From Cheilinus undulatus (taxonomy: Eukaryota > Chordata > Actinopteri > Labriformes > Labridae): a stretch of 64,000 nucleotides of DNA. Positions 1-38,824 of the stretch are shown here, in pieces; positions within the stretch are counted from its first letter, which is position 1; each line of letters opens with the position of its first letter. The translations under genes were made by a program, and so were the position numbers. The notes under the pieces are model-generated. The model was not told the DNA's origin. It saw only the letters and a list, made by a program, of their open reading frames with translations, and searched no databases. Location: positions 9,670,421 through 9,734,420 of the forward strand of contig NC_054885.1 in the NCBI RefSeq assembly GCF_018320785.1, given 5' to 3'.

Positions 1-1169
1 ATCAGCATTATGTCCCAGCTGCAGATCATCAATGTGACAGAGGGTCACAGAGGTAGCATGGCACTATCGAGAAGTGAAATTGGGGCAAAAAACCACAAGA
101 TTTTTTCAACACCACACATCCTTTCTTTAAAACATAAATCTTTTAATTTCCTAAAGTACTCAACCATGGTATCAGCCAATACTCATGATCTTGTGATATC
201 TTGTCTCCTCCTGCTTAAGGCCATTGCACTCTGCTGCTAGGCTTACATGCATGTCTGCAGTCACAGAGTACGTGGAATTTGCTGGTAAGGGGTGGTTTTA
301 TAGAAAATACATGGAAAAGTTTCCAATGCCTAAACTGTTACTGCATGCACTTAAATGAACACATCTGCACATCTTCTAAATCAGACATCCACAGAAGGGA
401 CCACACTGGTGTAAGAACATGATATGTTCCTGTCATAACAGCTAAATTGCACTGAAATTGTTCTGAAAAAGTCCTGGAAATAATCTCTAAACATGACTGG
501 AAACCCTGTTTGGGTTAACCTAAATTGTAATAAGATAAACCCACTTCTTTGGCAAGTGGAATACAATTCAAATCGAGGCCGATTTTATTATGTAAAAAAG
601 GCCATTTGTGCTGCAGCAAATACTCAGACAGAATCCTGGATTAAGGGAGCCCATGGCTTCTTCCCATGAGAGAACTTTGCTTGTTGTTTTCATTAGTTTG
701 CCTCTGTAAACACTCTGGTATGTTTCTCCACAGCTGCATTTTTTGTACAAGAAAAAGCCCCTGCAAAGCTACGAAGTGTGTTGTTTTTGTCTGTCATTTG
801 ATTTAAACCCAGATGTGAACTTGTTTATGTTACAGTCGACAGTTCTCATTTGTTCAAAGTCTTTCATGTGAGTTGAGAAAAAGCGTTTTTTTAAGGTTAA
901 GGATAAGTAGGCCAGTGAGTTAAAAAAAACATTGTGGGCCGTCTTCTGGAGCTGATTTAAAAAAGGTCTTTACGTGTAAATATATACACAAAATGTCAGG
1001 TATTCAGGTTTTTTTAACCTCATTAAAGTCCACATTCTTCAAGTCAAGGTAGAACCATAAAACTCTCTGCTAGCATCTGAACAAAACCACCGCATTTTTC
1101 ATCCAATTCAGTCGACTTTATCCGTTTCAAAAATTCCCAATGCAATCTCCTGTCCTCTCCTGTCCTCAG
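1..1169. other. Intron of the EAAT2-like gene, no exon seen
   Basis: AT-rich non-coding DNA. I looked for the TM1 exon of the transporter and did not find it. No repeat recognised. Confidence 0.6.
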
Positions 1170-26126
<24,957 letters not shown>

Positions 26127-29100
26127 TTGGATTTTATCACCTAAAGCTTCCACATCGATTAGTTTCTGTTTCACACGCAGCTCCACTTATCTGCAGGATT
26201 CCAGTGGATTTCTGGCTGGCTACATTTCTACTCGTTTGATGTCTTTGGGTTCACTGCTCTTGATTAAAAGGACTGTTGGATGAGTGATGGAGAAGCTTAC
26301 TTTGAGCTTGATAGACGTTAAAATGTTGCAACAGCAACACCCTGTATAATTCCTTTGCCCTTAAATCCAGGCTTAGGGTCTTTAGTTTCCTGCAAACAAG
26401 GGCTTAAACGGAGAGTTGTATCCCTAGTTTACTCATGTCATTTTCTTTTGAAACTCCATCTCTTTCTTGATTTGTCATTTCCTACCCAAACTTGAATTCT
26501 TCCTGTATGTCTGAATGTGCAAAGGTAAACATGAGAAGGCGAGTGAGCTCTTTGAGAAACAGGTTTTTGGCTTTGAGGCTCATTTTAAGCAGCCTTTTGG
26601 TGCAAACTCATGAGTTCAGGGTTTCTGCCAGAAAGGTTGTGTGTCAGTTACCTTGAGTAAAAGAGGTCACAAAAGTTTCTTTGATAACAGAATCATAAAA
26701 GTATTTAAAATTCTTGATTTTATTTTGCTCTGCATACGCTCAGTACCTTGGCTTGTCAGGGTCACAGACTAGAGAAATCAGGGCCACTGTGATGTATAGC
26801 TGAAAGGAAGTAAGGGGTAAAGGAATGCAAAGCTAAACAGTTCTCATTTATTATTTGCACCAGATTCTACATGTGGTTGTTGCTGGTTGGGGTTTTTTGG
26901 ACTAAGGTGGGGCATACACTGTTTGAATGGCACAGTCTCTGTCTCAGTTATGGAGCCACAAGACTGACTTTTAAGTCTGGCTAAATTTCACCTTGATCAT
27001 GCATTATTTGCCATGCTGTGAGCTCTGATAATGCCCCAACCAGCTGCTCCTTACTGGACGGGCCAATTTTATGCATGTCAGAAAGTTAAGTCAGACGTCT
27101 TTATACCTTTGCACAGTGAAAGCTTGGCCACCAGCTGCTCCCCAAACTTCTGCGCTTTTTACCCAGTAGTGCAGGTGCAAACAAGTATACTGTGTCTGAT
27201 AGCAATCTAGTACGTCTCAATGAAATATTCAACATTTTTTAAGCTACTTTTCCATGTGAAAGAGATTATATTTTTACTTTATAGTTGGTATTGAGGTCAT
27301 AGATGGCTTTCTTTATACTTTGCTCCCCTCATGTATGTTAATGGAGTGTACAAGTATTGCCTATCTACCATCAATAAGAGGCTTCAAACTAAACCTCAAG
27401 ATTCAGATAATCATACAATGTATGCCCAGCTTTAAAGAGGTGTAAATGTGCTAAATGACACTGTAACATTGTAAGATGCAAGTATGGTTCATTAGGCTAA
27501 CATCACACTGGCAGAAACCCCTGAAACCCTGACATAAGTTGATCCTTTATTATAACCCTTCATTCTTTCTTTCTTTTGTTTTCTTGCAGTAAATGAAAAT
27601 GTCTCATCTCAAAGGAAAAGATGCAGATCAACTCTGATTTGCATTCTTTAAGAACGACTCATAAAAATGGTATTATGGTATAAAGAAGCAAGTCTCTGTA
27701 ACAAAATACAACCGTTTACACCACTAAAGCTAATTCATGAACACAGAATGTCTCCTCTGTTTAATCCACATAGAAATCAAAGTGTATTAAAAAAAAAACT
27801 GCTGTAGAAAAGTGGCACATAAATTTCCACAAACCCAAAACTTGTCATTATGACTGCTTGGTTTCTGTGCACATTAAAGCTCCTGTGACATGTATAAAGC
27901 CAATTATTAAACATACTTAAATTGATACTGATGCCATTTTATAACTGGCAACTGCAGTAAACACCATCAGCAACAAGAATGTTGATCGCTATATAGCAGT
28001 TTTTCATGCTAGTAAAAGGTGTCAAACAGGAAACGGCATTTGTTTACATTTTCTTCATCAACGATTCCCATTGAAGGTTACAACTGATGGTTCAAACATA
28101 CAATATAAATATAAATTAATATAAAATGCACCGCCAGGGAACTCTGAATCAAAACAATAACACAATTAGTTGAGTTAAGGCCACTAATGCACATCTTGCT
28201 GTTTCTTCTTGTTTTGAACTGAGGACTCTGTTCAATAAAAAGCAGCACCTCAAAAGACATGTTTACTAAACAGAAAAAAATTGTTTTCCTTTCAAAAATG
28301 TCTCATAATGAGGGAAAATTGCATTTAAAATTTTACTTCTGCAATCATGCTGAAATTGTCAGAGAATGTCTATGTGCACTGGCGTTGCTTCTGGCACCGA
28401 AGTGCACGTTAAAGGGCATTTATCTCTCATTATGACAGATTTATGAATGAAAACAAAATGCTGGTTGTCTTTCTAGTTTTCCCTGTGATTTGCTGTTTTA
28501 TTAAATGGAGTCCTCAATTCAAAACAAGAAGTAGTATTGAGAGGTGGGTGGTGATATCATCTTGATAAAAATATCTTGGGTGATTCAACTCACAACCTGT
28601 GGCAGCCATCATGACAAGAATTGTCCCATTACAATTCATTCAGGAACACTCTCGTCACATATTTAACAATTTTATTGCAAAATGGATATACAGCTTTACT
28701 TTGTGGAGAAGGCGCTGCTCCAAAGATGCTCCCTGGGTTAGCCAAGCAGCATGCTTTGACTTTCCAGGGATCACATGGCTAGAATCCTCCATATGGATAG
28801 ATACATTAATGGCAATGTGTATTGAATAATATAAAATAGTTAAAAAGCAATAAATCCATAGTAGCATGAATCTGAATATGAGGGTGCAACAGCTTTATGC
28901 TATAAAGGAGGAGGCTGGGATGGAAGACCTGAAGCTTTGACAGCAGCAGCAGCGTGGTGCATCAACATTGATGCAAGCAGGCATGAGTGAGAGGTACGTC
29001 ATATTTAAATACACTGTTGTGTTGAGAGAGAGAGCTGTGATTGACTGTGGGAGATGGGAGGCGATAATTAGGATCAGCTGGTTGTCAGCTGATCGCTGCT

Positions 29101-29430
29101 GCTGCTTGTGACTACTGTGTCCTGGATGAACTAACCCTAAAATTGAGAACTCTGAAAACTTTAGGAAATATTTGACAAAATGTAAGACCTAAATTTAAAA
29201 ATGTATGTTAGACATGAAGGCTCACTTTTTAAATTAATATAGATATTTCAGTGCAGAGGTTATACTAATTATATCTTTTAAAAACCAGGACATTTTTTAA
29301 TTGAACGTTCCTCACAGGAGCTTTTAATACACCAGACTTACCATGGGGACTAGTGAGTGTTTTAGGGTCAGTTGGGGAGATTTGCAATCTATAGGCAGAG
29401 CCTTTATACTAGGCCAACACTATTAAGCTA
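26127..29430. other. 3' UTR and flank of the EAAT2-like gene
   Basis: No coding region recognised. Several AATAAA-type signals (for example near 28230 and 28848) make the poly(A) site impossible to fix from sequence. Confidence 0.5.
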
Positions 29431-29432
29431 AC

Positions 29433-30166
29433 TACATTATATTGCCAAAAGTATTCACTCACCTGCCTTGACTCGCATATGAACTTAAGGGACATCCCAT
29501 TCTTAATCCATAGGGTTTTATACAATGTCGGTCCATCCTTTGCAGCTATAACAACTTCAACTCTTCTTTCCACAAGGTTTAGGCGTGTGCTTATGGGAAT
29601 TTTTGACTATTCTTCCAGAAGCACATTTGTGAGGTCACACACTGATGTTGGACGAGAAGGCCTGGCTCTCAGCCTCCTCTCTAATTCATCCCAAAGGGGT
29701 TCTGTCGGGTTGAGGTCAGGACTCTGTGCAGCCCAGTCAAGTTCATCCACACCAAACTCTCTCATCCATGTCTTTATAGACCTTGCTTTGTGCACTGGTG
29801 CACAGTCATGTTGGAACAGGAAGGGGCCATCCCCAAACTGTTCCCACAAAGTTCCTGAAAAACAACCCCACACCATAATACCCCTCCACCAAACTTTACA
29901 CTTGGCACAGTGCAGTCAGACAAGTACCATTCTTCTGGCAACCACCAAACCCAGACTTGTCTATCAGATTGCCAGATGGAGAAGCGCAATTTGTCACTCC
30001 AGAGAACGCGTCTCCACTGCTCTAGAGTCCAGTGGTGGCGTGCTTTACACCACAGTCTGCATGCCTAGGTGCTTGATTTTATACACCTGTGGCCATGGAA
30101 GGGATTGGAACACCTGATTTCAATTATTTGGATGGGTGAGTGAATACTTTTGGCAATATAGTGTAC
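29433..30166 (-). mobile_element. Tc1-like element, deletion derivative with intact ends
   Basis: Inverted ends about 31 bases: ATTGCCAAAAGTATTCACTC at left and GAGTGAATACTTTTGGCAAT at right. Minus-strand transposase remnant 29607-29876 has HDCAPVHKA and SPDLNPTEPLWDELE. At 734 bases it has lost about half of a normal Tc1-like element. Confidence 0.88.
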
Positions 30167-30169
30167 CTT

Positions 30170-31855
30170 CATATTCACCTCAGCGGTTTTAACAGATGAG
30201 CTTTAATGAAACATATTCACTCAGCAGATGTAATTTGTATTATTCTACACTCTTGTTGCATTTCTACAGAAGCCCTAAGTGGACATGCATCTGTACTTTG
30301 AGTTTAAATTTGTATAACACTGAAAACAAGTTCATTTCAGTTGTTTCCTTGAGATCTTGACTAATTGAGCTCATTACTGAGGGATATCAAGGCTAGTTTC
30401 CTTGATAATGAGTTCTTTTTGGGATAAATTTGTCATGATCAGTCAAAAACAATTTAAAATGTATTGACTATGTCCACTTATCATATTCATTTTCTTGCAC
30501 TTCACCTAATTTTTCCCTGACTTCTGTCGCTCTTGATGTTAATATTGTTGATATTATTTCTGGTTTGTATTTTCTTGTTGTGCTCTGATGTCTGAAATGA
30601 TGACTTATAGGCTTTATGATGTTTTAATTTGGATGTATGTTAAAATTTAATAGTAATTTCACTTTTATTCTCATGTATTATTTTGAATTTCTTGTACAAT
30701 AACTTTATCTTCCTCCCTGCTGGATCGCCTTTCATTTTGACTGTGATTTAATCAACTGCCTCCCTGCATCCTTAAAGTCTTGACTCAGAATCACAGATCC
30801 AGGTTGTGTGTATATTGTATGTAATAAAATCTTAGAGATTTATTTAAAATAGCCACAGTTCATCTGTGTTTACTCTGCCTCGTAAGTAACGTGTGCAATC
30901 TGTGGAGGGATTTGCAGTCGAAAGGGGACACGCGTCAGTGTTTGGTGACTAAAGACGCAGACAAAGATATTACTGGAGGGAAGATTTACAACAAACACAC
31001 AGACAAAACGCACACGATACGCACACTTACACATTGATGAGACAAAGACACACTGAGATTCCAGCACACTTAATCCGCTCAAAGAAGAGTTAGAGATGGG
31101 TAGAAGCAGGAAAGAGTGAGGGATGGGAGAGGAATCGGAGGGCGGCAGATGGCCAGAAAGACGTCAATCCTTTTCATTCTTCCCAGACAGCATAAGGGCA
31201 CTGTGGGTAATTGCGAACAGGGCTGACGTTAGCTTAGCACGTCAGCCGGGAGATCCGAGTTTAGGTGGAGGGAAAAGGTGAAGCGGGCCTTCACCTAGCG
31301 GAAATCTGTCATCTGTGTCGAGGTTTGTCTAAAATACGTGAAATTCAAATTAGTGATGCCATTGTGGCTGATTGTAGTGAAACAGTAATCTGTCCTGTAG
31401 CATGACAGAGCTGTGCCTCAGCTATATGACACGAGGATATCACACCATCTGAGGCGACAGGGGGGTCAGGAATTTAATCACTGCAGCCATCATCATCGAG
31501 AGCGAGCGCATGTGTATTTGCTGGGGTTAAGGGGTGCATCATCTGCTCAAAAAACCCTGGTCTATTTTTAAAACATTCACTTCTGTCTTTAGCTGTTATT
31601 TTAATTTGAAGAGAAAGGGAAGTTTGAAACCAACGCTACAAGTCTGCCATCACAATTAAAGAGTATCAGAACTCTGGCATTCATAGAAGGGGTGGAAACT
31701 AAAAAAGTCTCAGATGAAAATAAAATTTGTCCTGCAAAGAGAAAGTTCAATCTTGTACAGTTTGTGGCATTTGCTTTTCATAGGCCAGTAGCTTTTTCCT
31801 ACCAATTTCACAATTACACCAACAGGGACTGTGGTGACATTGTGTACAAATACAT
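30170..31855. other. Intergenic spacer
   Basis: No gene recognised. 31130-31530 is more GC-balanced and not repeat-like; see findings. Confidence 0.45.
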
Positions 31856-31859
31856 GTTC

Positions 31860-33314
31860 TTCACTATGGAGTTGGCCCCCCTTTTGCAGCTATAATGGCC
31901 TCCATGTTTTTTGGAAGGTTTTCCACAAGATTTGGGAGTGTTTCTGTGAGAATTTGTGCCCATTCACTCTGTAGGGCATTTATGAGGTCCGGCACTGATG
32001 TTGGACAAGAGCGTTTGGCTCGCTGCTCCAGTTCATCCCAGAGGTGCTCGATGAGGTTGACATCCGGGGTCTGTGCAGGCCAGTCTAGTTCCTCCACACC
32101 ATACTCATCAAGCCATGTCTCTATAGTCCTTGCTTTGTGCACTGGAGGACAGTCATGTTGGAATAGAAAAGGGCCTCCCCCAAACTGTTGCCACAAAGTT
32201 GGACGCATAGCATTGTCCAACATGTCTTTGAATATTGAAGCATTAAGATAAGCCTTCACTGGAGATAAGGGGCCTAGACCAGTGTTTCCCAACCATTTTT
32301 CCTTGGAGGCCCTGCTACATGTACCTAAGAAAAGTGACCCCCCCCCAGAACCCAAGAGAGGAGAAAAAGTGGCACACTGCTGCCAAAAATCAATATAGAT
32401 TTTACATGTTTCTCTGATAAAACCCTGAAAAGAAGCCTATGCACACTTTTCTTATCTAAAGACCTCTGTATAAACTATTCAATACTGCTTTTTCATGGTT
32501 TTAGTCAATATTTGCAAATCTAATTTTGGCAGCCTCAAAGTAGACAAAGCCTCGTGCCCCCCATAAGATCTTTGGTGCCCCCCAGGGGGGTCCCAGACCC
32601 CAGGTTGGGAACCAATGGCCAAGACCAAACCCTGAAAAACAGCCCTTTTCTATTAACCCTCCTCCAACAAACTTAACAGTTGGCACAATGCAGGCAGACA
32701 GGTAACGTTCTCCCAGCATTTGCCAAACCGAGAAGAGTGATTCATCACTCCACATTTCCACTGCTCCCCAGTCCAGTGTCTGTGCGCTTTACAACAATCC
32801 ATCCGATGCTTGGCATCTGATTTTGTGATAAGAGGCATGCATGCAGCTGCTCTGCCATGGAAGCCCATTCCATGAAGCTCCCACCACGCAGTTTCTGCGC
32901 TTACATTAATGCAAGTGGAAGTTCAGAACTCTTCAAAAATGGAATCAGCAGTGTTGGCGACTTTTATGCACCATGCGCCTTAGCAGTCTTCTGTGATTTC
33001 ACATGGTCCTCTGTTTCGTTGCTGAGTTGCTGTTGTTCCTAAACGCTTCTACTTTCTAATAACAGTTGACTGTGGAATATCCAGCAGGGATGAAACTTAA
33101 CAAACCATCTTATTGCAAAGGTGGCATCCATCACAATAACACGCTTGATGTCACTGAGCTCTTCAGAACGACCCATTCGATATTACAAATGTTTGTAAAT
33201 GGAGACTGCATGGCTAGGTGTTTGATTTTCTACACATGTGGCAACAGGTCTGATTGAAATACCTGATTTCAATAAGTCACAGGTGTGGTCAAATACTTCT
33301 GTCCATAAAGTGTA
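31860..33314 (-). mobile_element. Tc1-like element, reverse copy of the 1738 family
   Basis: Right end, reversed, gives TTTATGGACAGAAGTATTTG, the family start. Transposase pieces on the minus strand include HDCPPVHKARTIETW and LIEHLWDELEQ around 31900-32230, and an N-terminal piece near 32650-33000. Interrupted at 32280-32617 by another element and by stops. Confidence 0.85.
32280..32617. mobile_element. hAT-like MITE nested in the Tc1-like element
   Basis: Starts CAGTGTTTCCCAACC and ends GGTTGGGAACCAATG, flanked by 8-base near-identical direct repeats GCCTAGAC (32272-32279) and GCCAAGAC (32618-32625), as expected for hAT insertion. Removing it restores the Tc1 order. Confidence 0.85.
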
Positions 33315-33315
33315 T

Positions 33316-34676
33316 AATAACCTCTAAATCTAGATAGAGTTTGTGAAATGCATAATGTCCAAGACTAATAATTAGATTTTAGACATGATAGTATGTTTGA
33401 AAAACCCTAAGACAGAGTTAACCCGGTTATTCATGTATCCTGTTTTCAGTCTCCACAAAGGACTCAATCAATCAATTAAACTATTTGTATGTAATGAATG
33501 TTTTTTCAAGATACTTGTTGCACTTGATGGGTCAAGACGAAAGACTGTGATAGTTTTGACCTTGTGCTTCCAAAATATGTGCAGTTTATCCTTGAGCCAC
33601 AGCGGACATTTGTGGAAAGTTTCAGGAAAATACCCAAAAGCATTATTGAGACATTCACAAGAGCGGCCTGGATGTGCTGACAGAAGACCAAAAATCATAA
33701 GGCCTCTGGCCTGTGGCTGTCACTGGTATGTGGGCATAATTGCTGTACATTAAAAAAACATTCAGCTTTAGAATAGTACCTTTCCCTTTGCTCATGTAGC
33801 ATAGCATGATGTCAAATATCTTCATCAAATATCTTAAATACATTACATGTGTGATTTGTTTGTGGCTTGAAATAACAAGCCTAAAATAATTCATTTAATT
33901 CACTGTTTTTTATTGAAATCTGTAAGCAATTTATTCTGTTGATATCATTCCATCTCCTGCCGCAAGAAACTAAACTTTCTTTTTTTGTGGTATGGAATGA
34001 AAATGATGTAAGTCATCTGGATTGTATCATATAAATGAAGACGATCATTTTAAGCAGGCTGCGTTCAGTTACTCTCATGTTTCTGTGAGCCAGAATCACA
34101 GGCAGCAGCAGGAATGGCACAGATGTCTGCTCTCGTGTGGTCAGCGGTGCTGTTTGAAAACACAGTCTGACATCTAGAGGCAGGATCACTCATCACATGC
34201 AGCGGGCTGTCAGCTTAACTCATAATCCTAACTGAGGCATACATGTATCTGTCTGAGTTTCTTAGTCATTATAATTTAGTTTTTTAAAGCCTAAAATCCA
34301 TCTAGACTTCAGAAGACTTTATGATATCAGCACAGTACTTTTTTACCTAGCATTTGACATGAACAGCAATGAGATGATGACATGTAGGAGACTGTGTTTC
34401 TGTCTTTCTTCTTCATCATCCTCATCATCAATCTTTATTTTTATAGTGCTTATTTATAACAAATGTGATCCTAAGACACTTTACAAAAAGAGCTGCTGCA
34501 GTGGATCCCAGTTTGTTTTTTTAGCTTGGAGCCCTACCGCTTGAATTTGAAAATAATAATAATCCATACAAGAAAAAATGCAATATATTATAGCCAAAAT
34601 TGGGCATAAGCCCTGTAAGCTGTTTGTAGATGATGTAACGTAACCATGAAGAACTCCAGATTGGGAGAAGAAAATG
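33316..34676. other. Intergenic spacer
   Basis: No gene. 34430-34495 (TTTTTATAGTGCTTATTTAT and ACACTTTACAAAAAG) resembles a retroposon tail seen in many fish genomes; low certainty. Confidence 0.4.
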
Positions 34677-34684
34677 ATTTCAAG

Positions 34685-35214
34685 CAGTGTTAATTTCGTC
34701 GACTAAAACTATGTCTAAAAGTGTTCTTCGACAGCCCTTTTTTCCATGACATAAACTAGACTAAGACTAACAAAAATAGATCTGTGATGACTAAAACTGA
34801 CAAAAAGTAAGTTTAGTTATCCTCAAGATGGCTAAAACTAGACTAGAATGTAATGCAGTTTTCGTCGGACATTCAAAATACATATTTCTCTACTGGTGGT
34901 AAATCTGTCAAAACAATGCAGCTGTATCTCTTCAGTCTCTCAGCTGTAGAAAGCAGGGACCCCAGGTTTGGCAGAGAGCAGAGAACACACTACCATGATT
35001 TGGTACCAGATTTAGGCTAGAGAATAAATGCTTGGACTAAGATAAAGAATAAATTGTGAGGACTTTTTATGGACCAAAATTAGACTAAAATGTCTTGAGT
35101 TTTCGTCGACTAAAACTTGACGTGACTTGACTTGAAATGACTAAAATGTGACTAAAACTAATAAACATTTTTATAAAGACTAAAACTTAAAAATAGCTGC
35201 CAAAATTAACACCG
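34685..35214. mobile_element. hAT-like MITE with GACTAAAAC interior
   Basis: Starts CAGTGTTAATTTCGTCG and ends CAAAATTAACACCG; flanks ATTTCAAG (34677-34684) and ATTCCAAG (35215-35222) differ at one base, an 8-base target duplication. The interior repeats GACTAAAACT-like words many times. Non-coding. Confidence 0.85.
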
Positions 35215-35489
35215 ATTCCAAGATGCCAAAATTTGTCCTGTTTACTTTTCTGAAGGGTGCTCCATTTATTCATTGTATTGATATATTTCAAATTAATCTG
35301 AGAAACCTCCCACACAAAGTGTTTGGGAAAGGCAGGATTTTTCAAAATTTCTTAATTTAATAAGAAATGTGGCCCAGTTCAGGAAAAAAAGTTATACTTT
35401 AGCTAAATGTTACACCAGCGGCAGCCATTGCTAGCCCCTCCCTGAACAACTAAAGTCTACCTGTAGCTACAGCCTCATTCTCCTCTTGA

Positions 35490-35600
35490 TTATGATGTGA
35501 TTGGTAAGGTCCATTCTCAAACTAGGCACAATAATTTCAGACTGGAGACTGGATTGGCCAATCAATCTGCTTTGCAAGGTTACCTAGTTACAGCTGTGCC
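35490..35600 (+). repeat. Dispersed repeat near family X
   Basis: Contains CCATTCTCAAACTAGGCACA, TTTCAGACTGGAGACTGG and TGCTTTGCAAGGTTA; the first two recur reversed at 39050-39095 and the last at 48920-48935. Confidence 0.5.
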
Positions 35601-35839
35601 AACTGTGGAAAAAAATATCTTGAGCTACTTTTGTGTCTCAAAAGTAGTAACATATTCTGGTTTTAAAAACTCAAAAGAAACAGCAGCAGACATGGATAAG
35701 CATGGAGGAGAGATAGACAACGCTTACATTTGATGTCTGTCCACCAGCAGTCTGGTTTGGTTAATGGTTTATGGTTAAGTTTGGTATGGTAAACCCTGAT
35801 CATGTCCATCTCACTTCCCTTGTTATGATGGGAAATCTT

Positions 35840-36030
35840 TGTCTTTTTTGAGATCCTGATCAGTTGGCTCTTTTCAGAAATAATAGCTGGTCTTTTGGCT
35901 CTCAAAGGGCACTTAATTTGGTACCATTTTGGCTTTTGAAAAATTAACAAAATTGGAGGAAAGGAAACTGGCTCCAAAACGAGAGCCAGATCCTTTGTTC
36001 ATTTAAAAGAGCTGTTATGATGCTACACCA
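35840..36030 (+). repeat. GGCTCTT-type dispersed repeat, copy 1
   Basis: GAGATCCTGATCAGTTGGCT, TTTGGCTCTCAAAGGGC and GGTACCATTTTGGCTTTT match 54830-54930 in the same order and orientation. Confidence 0.65.
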
Positions 36031-36559
36031 GCAGAACAGGACTAGAGAGCCTGCAGCCTAGTTCCTCTCCCTACGTGATGCATATTTCTTTGATGTGTTA
36101 ACTGCATTTCCTGGGATGAGTGTAAATCTCCCACTGTCTATGGGGTGTTTTTGTCCATGACTTACTGTCAAAGCTCCGCTCATTGTGCAACCAGCTCACT
36201 CTTGGTTGAACCAGCGTCAGCTGGGCTCCTGCAGCCAGCCTATTTATATGGCATCATCTGTTTAGGTTAAGATGTACACCCAAATCAGTGTTGAAGACAA
36301 ATACTGCTGAATCAGTCCTTTGTTTTCCTTTGGTGTAGTGTGTCTTGTTTTTTTTTTTTTGCAGGGCATCCACTACTCTCTGGCCTCCTGTACTTCCACA
36401 GGTGTACCTCATAAAAGCTGCCCACTGTGTGTCAGTTAGTACAGGCTTCTTCATATATGACATGCTATTACTCAGTCACTTACCCCACAAGGTTTGTTTT
36501 TAAAATAGTATATTGGTATTTTCATTGAAATCATGTTTATTACAAAATGAGAATAGCTA

Positions 36560-36800
36560 GCCTATTAGTCTCACTTCACATGGCTGGACATGTAAGAGGT
36601 CTGCAGGACTGAGTCATTTGTGATATCAATCACTTCCACGCCAGGTAAATGAGTTAACCACCTGGTGCAAAAATTACCCTTTTTGTAAAGTCTAGGAATC
36701 ATACTCAATGCATGTAGACATGACATGATGATAACTGCAGCACGGAAGTCCATTTAGAACTTTAATGTACTGACTTTCCTCCATTCCAATTGGTTCTTCT
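36560..36800 (+). repeat. Dispersed 200-base repeat, copy 1
   Basis: GAGGTCTGCAGGACTGA, CACGCCAGGTAAATG, CTCAATGCATGTAGACAT and TTTAGAACTTTAATGTACT align in order with 55840-56030. Confidence 0.7.
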
Positions 36801-38820
36801 TTCTGTCCCCCATCTTACAATCACATGACTGAAAACAGCATATTTGCACAATCACAGAATGCATTAATATTTCTGAAATGATCAAGTTGACCTGCATGCA
36901 ATCAGCTGGTACCCCCCCAAGGCTTCTTCCTTGCCCAGGTATATTTTCTATATGAAGTACATGGTGAACTCAGTTTATGTGTGCAAGCTGCAGGTAACAT
37001 TCAGGAAAATTTACCTTGCTTGCCTCTTGAGAGCCATACTGCACCATCAGTACAGTGTTTGGCAACATTTAGAAAAGCTGGTAGGAAAAACTTCCTTTTA
37101 GTGGCAGAACTCTCAAGCAGAACTCATGTTGAACAGCCATCTGGTGGACAAACAGAGAAACACATCAGACAAAGAAAAGAGAAAGTAAAAAGTATAGACC
37201 TAGCTCACAGTCAAGGCTATCTGAGAGTTTGAGGTTTTTTAGACTTGAGTAAACATCATCACATTCCTCCTGGGTCGCTGCAAAGGAAGTCATCTGGAAG
37301 GAATTTAGGAATCCTTGAAATGAGTGATGAAAGTCAGACGGACAGTATATATACAAATGACAGCTCCATCTGTCCAGAGAATATGTAGGACCAGCCACAC
37401 TTAAAGGAACAACTTAAAAAAAAAAAAAAAAAAAAAAATTGACAACCCATCAACCAAGCCTCCCCTTTAATTGGAATTTACACAATGTGAATTAACCAGC
37501 AAAATGTAGAGCTAGGCTAAAGTCACCATGGTTGCTTGTTAAGATTTTATACCTGCAGCTCGCTTGTTGCTGATAAGTGATTTAACTTTGATTTTTGGCC
37601 TTATAGAGCCATTCATTTTGACATGTCATTGCATAATAAACAGAGGTACTGCCATGTTGTTTACCTTTAAATTTGTCTTGATTTAGCCATGACAAAAGAG
37701 CATCAACAATATCTCACTGGAAAAATTAACACTGACAAGCAGCAATCAATCATATCCGACTATATCATGTATTTTTACTCCCTGGACTTCTGGAGTACAG
37801 TGTTTCTGCAGTCACATGGCTCTACAGTCCTTACAGGCCTTACCACCACATGCACCGAAATGTCAGCTGGCCCTGATCTATACCGTCTCTGACCTCCTCT
37901 CATCTTTCACCATACATCTTTCCAGGCCCTATCAGTGACACTATGTGACACTGTGTAACATACAAACTAGCTTACCACCAACAACATGAACTCTGTCTGC
38001 ACCGCTGTCAGGCGATGAGCGATCTCTTTGTAGTCATCATCGACTTGGGCAGCAGCAACGCATTTCTGCCATAACTGTGACACGTACATGGGATTAACAC
38101 CTGCAGAACTTACTGTACATTTAAGCACCATGCATGTGCACAGCTGGGGTAAAAGGTGCCAAAGTTCATCATACAATCCGGTATTATGTAGTAGATAACT
38201 ATCATGTAGCATCTAGAGCTTTCTTTCAATGCCTCAGAACAAGAGTTCCTAAACTTTGACATACCTAAGACCCCCATTGAAGTAGCATCTATCAGGGACC
38301 TTCTATTAAAAAATGTCTTGAATTCCTTTTACATTACATCAAAAATAAAACACAACTTCTTCTTATGTTTCCTTCTTTTAATAACAATCAATGACCTCAT
38401 TATTTGTTCATTTCATTAAGAATCATACTTGTAAACAGCCTTACTTCATTTCTATCTCCACAATAATCAGCAGTAATAGTAAACATACTTCTACCGATTC
38501 TTTCTTTATATTCATGTATTACATTCAGTATGTCTTTAGTGTATGGTAGTTGAAGGACTGGCACAGATATAGAACATGTGGATTCCAATATGCAGTAAAA
38601 ATTAAAACTAAAAATGGACTTTTAAAATGCAGGTAAAACTGATATTATATGTCAGCGCTGATAGCTCAAAAAAGATGGCTATGGACACCCAGCCTTCTTT
38701 GTGTTTAAACTGTTTAATTTTATTTTGAAATTTTTGTTCTATCTTAAACTAAAGGTGGCTGACTTCCTGTTTGGGCAAAGACCCATTTTCTTTTTAAAGC
38801 AAATAACAAATTTTGGGTAG
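36801..38820. other. Intergenic spacer with a poly(A) run
   Basis: A run of 23 A at 37416-37438 may be a retroposon tail, but no body was recognised. A possible hAT end lies at 38240-38270 (AAGAGTTCCTAAACTTTG). No gene seen. Confidence 0.4.
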
Positions 38821-38824
38821 ATCT

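Noticed and set aside
10..240. Frame of 76 codons as the missing transporter TM1 exon
   Set aside because: No EAAT motif (no LLLTLTVFGV-like helix) and no matching splice phase.
29479..30117. Plus-strand frame of 212 codons
   Set aside because: Antisense of the Tc1-like transposase between its inverted ends.
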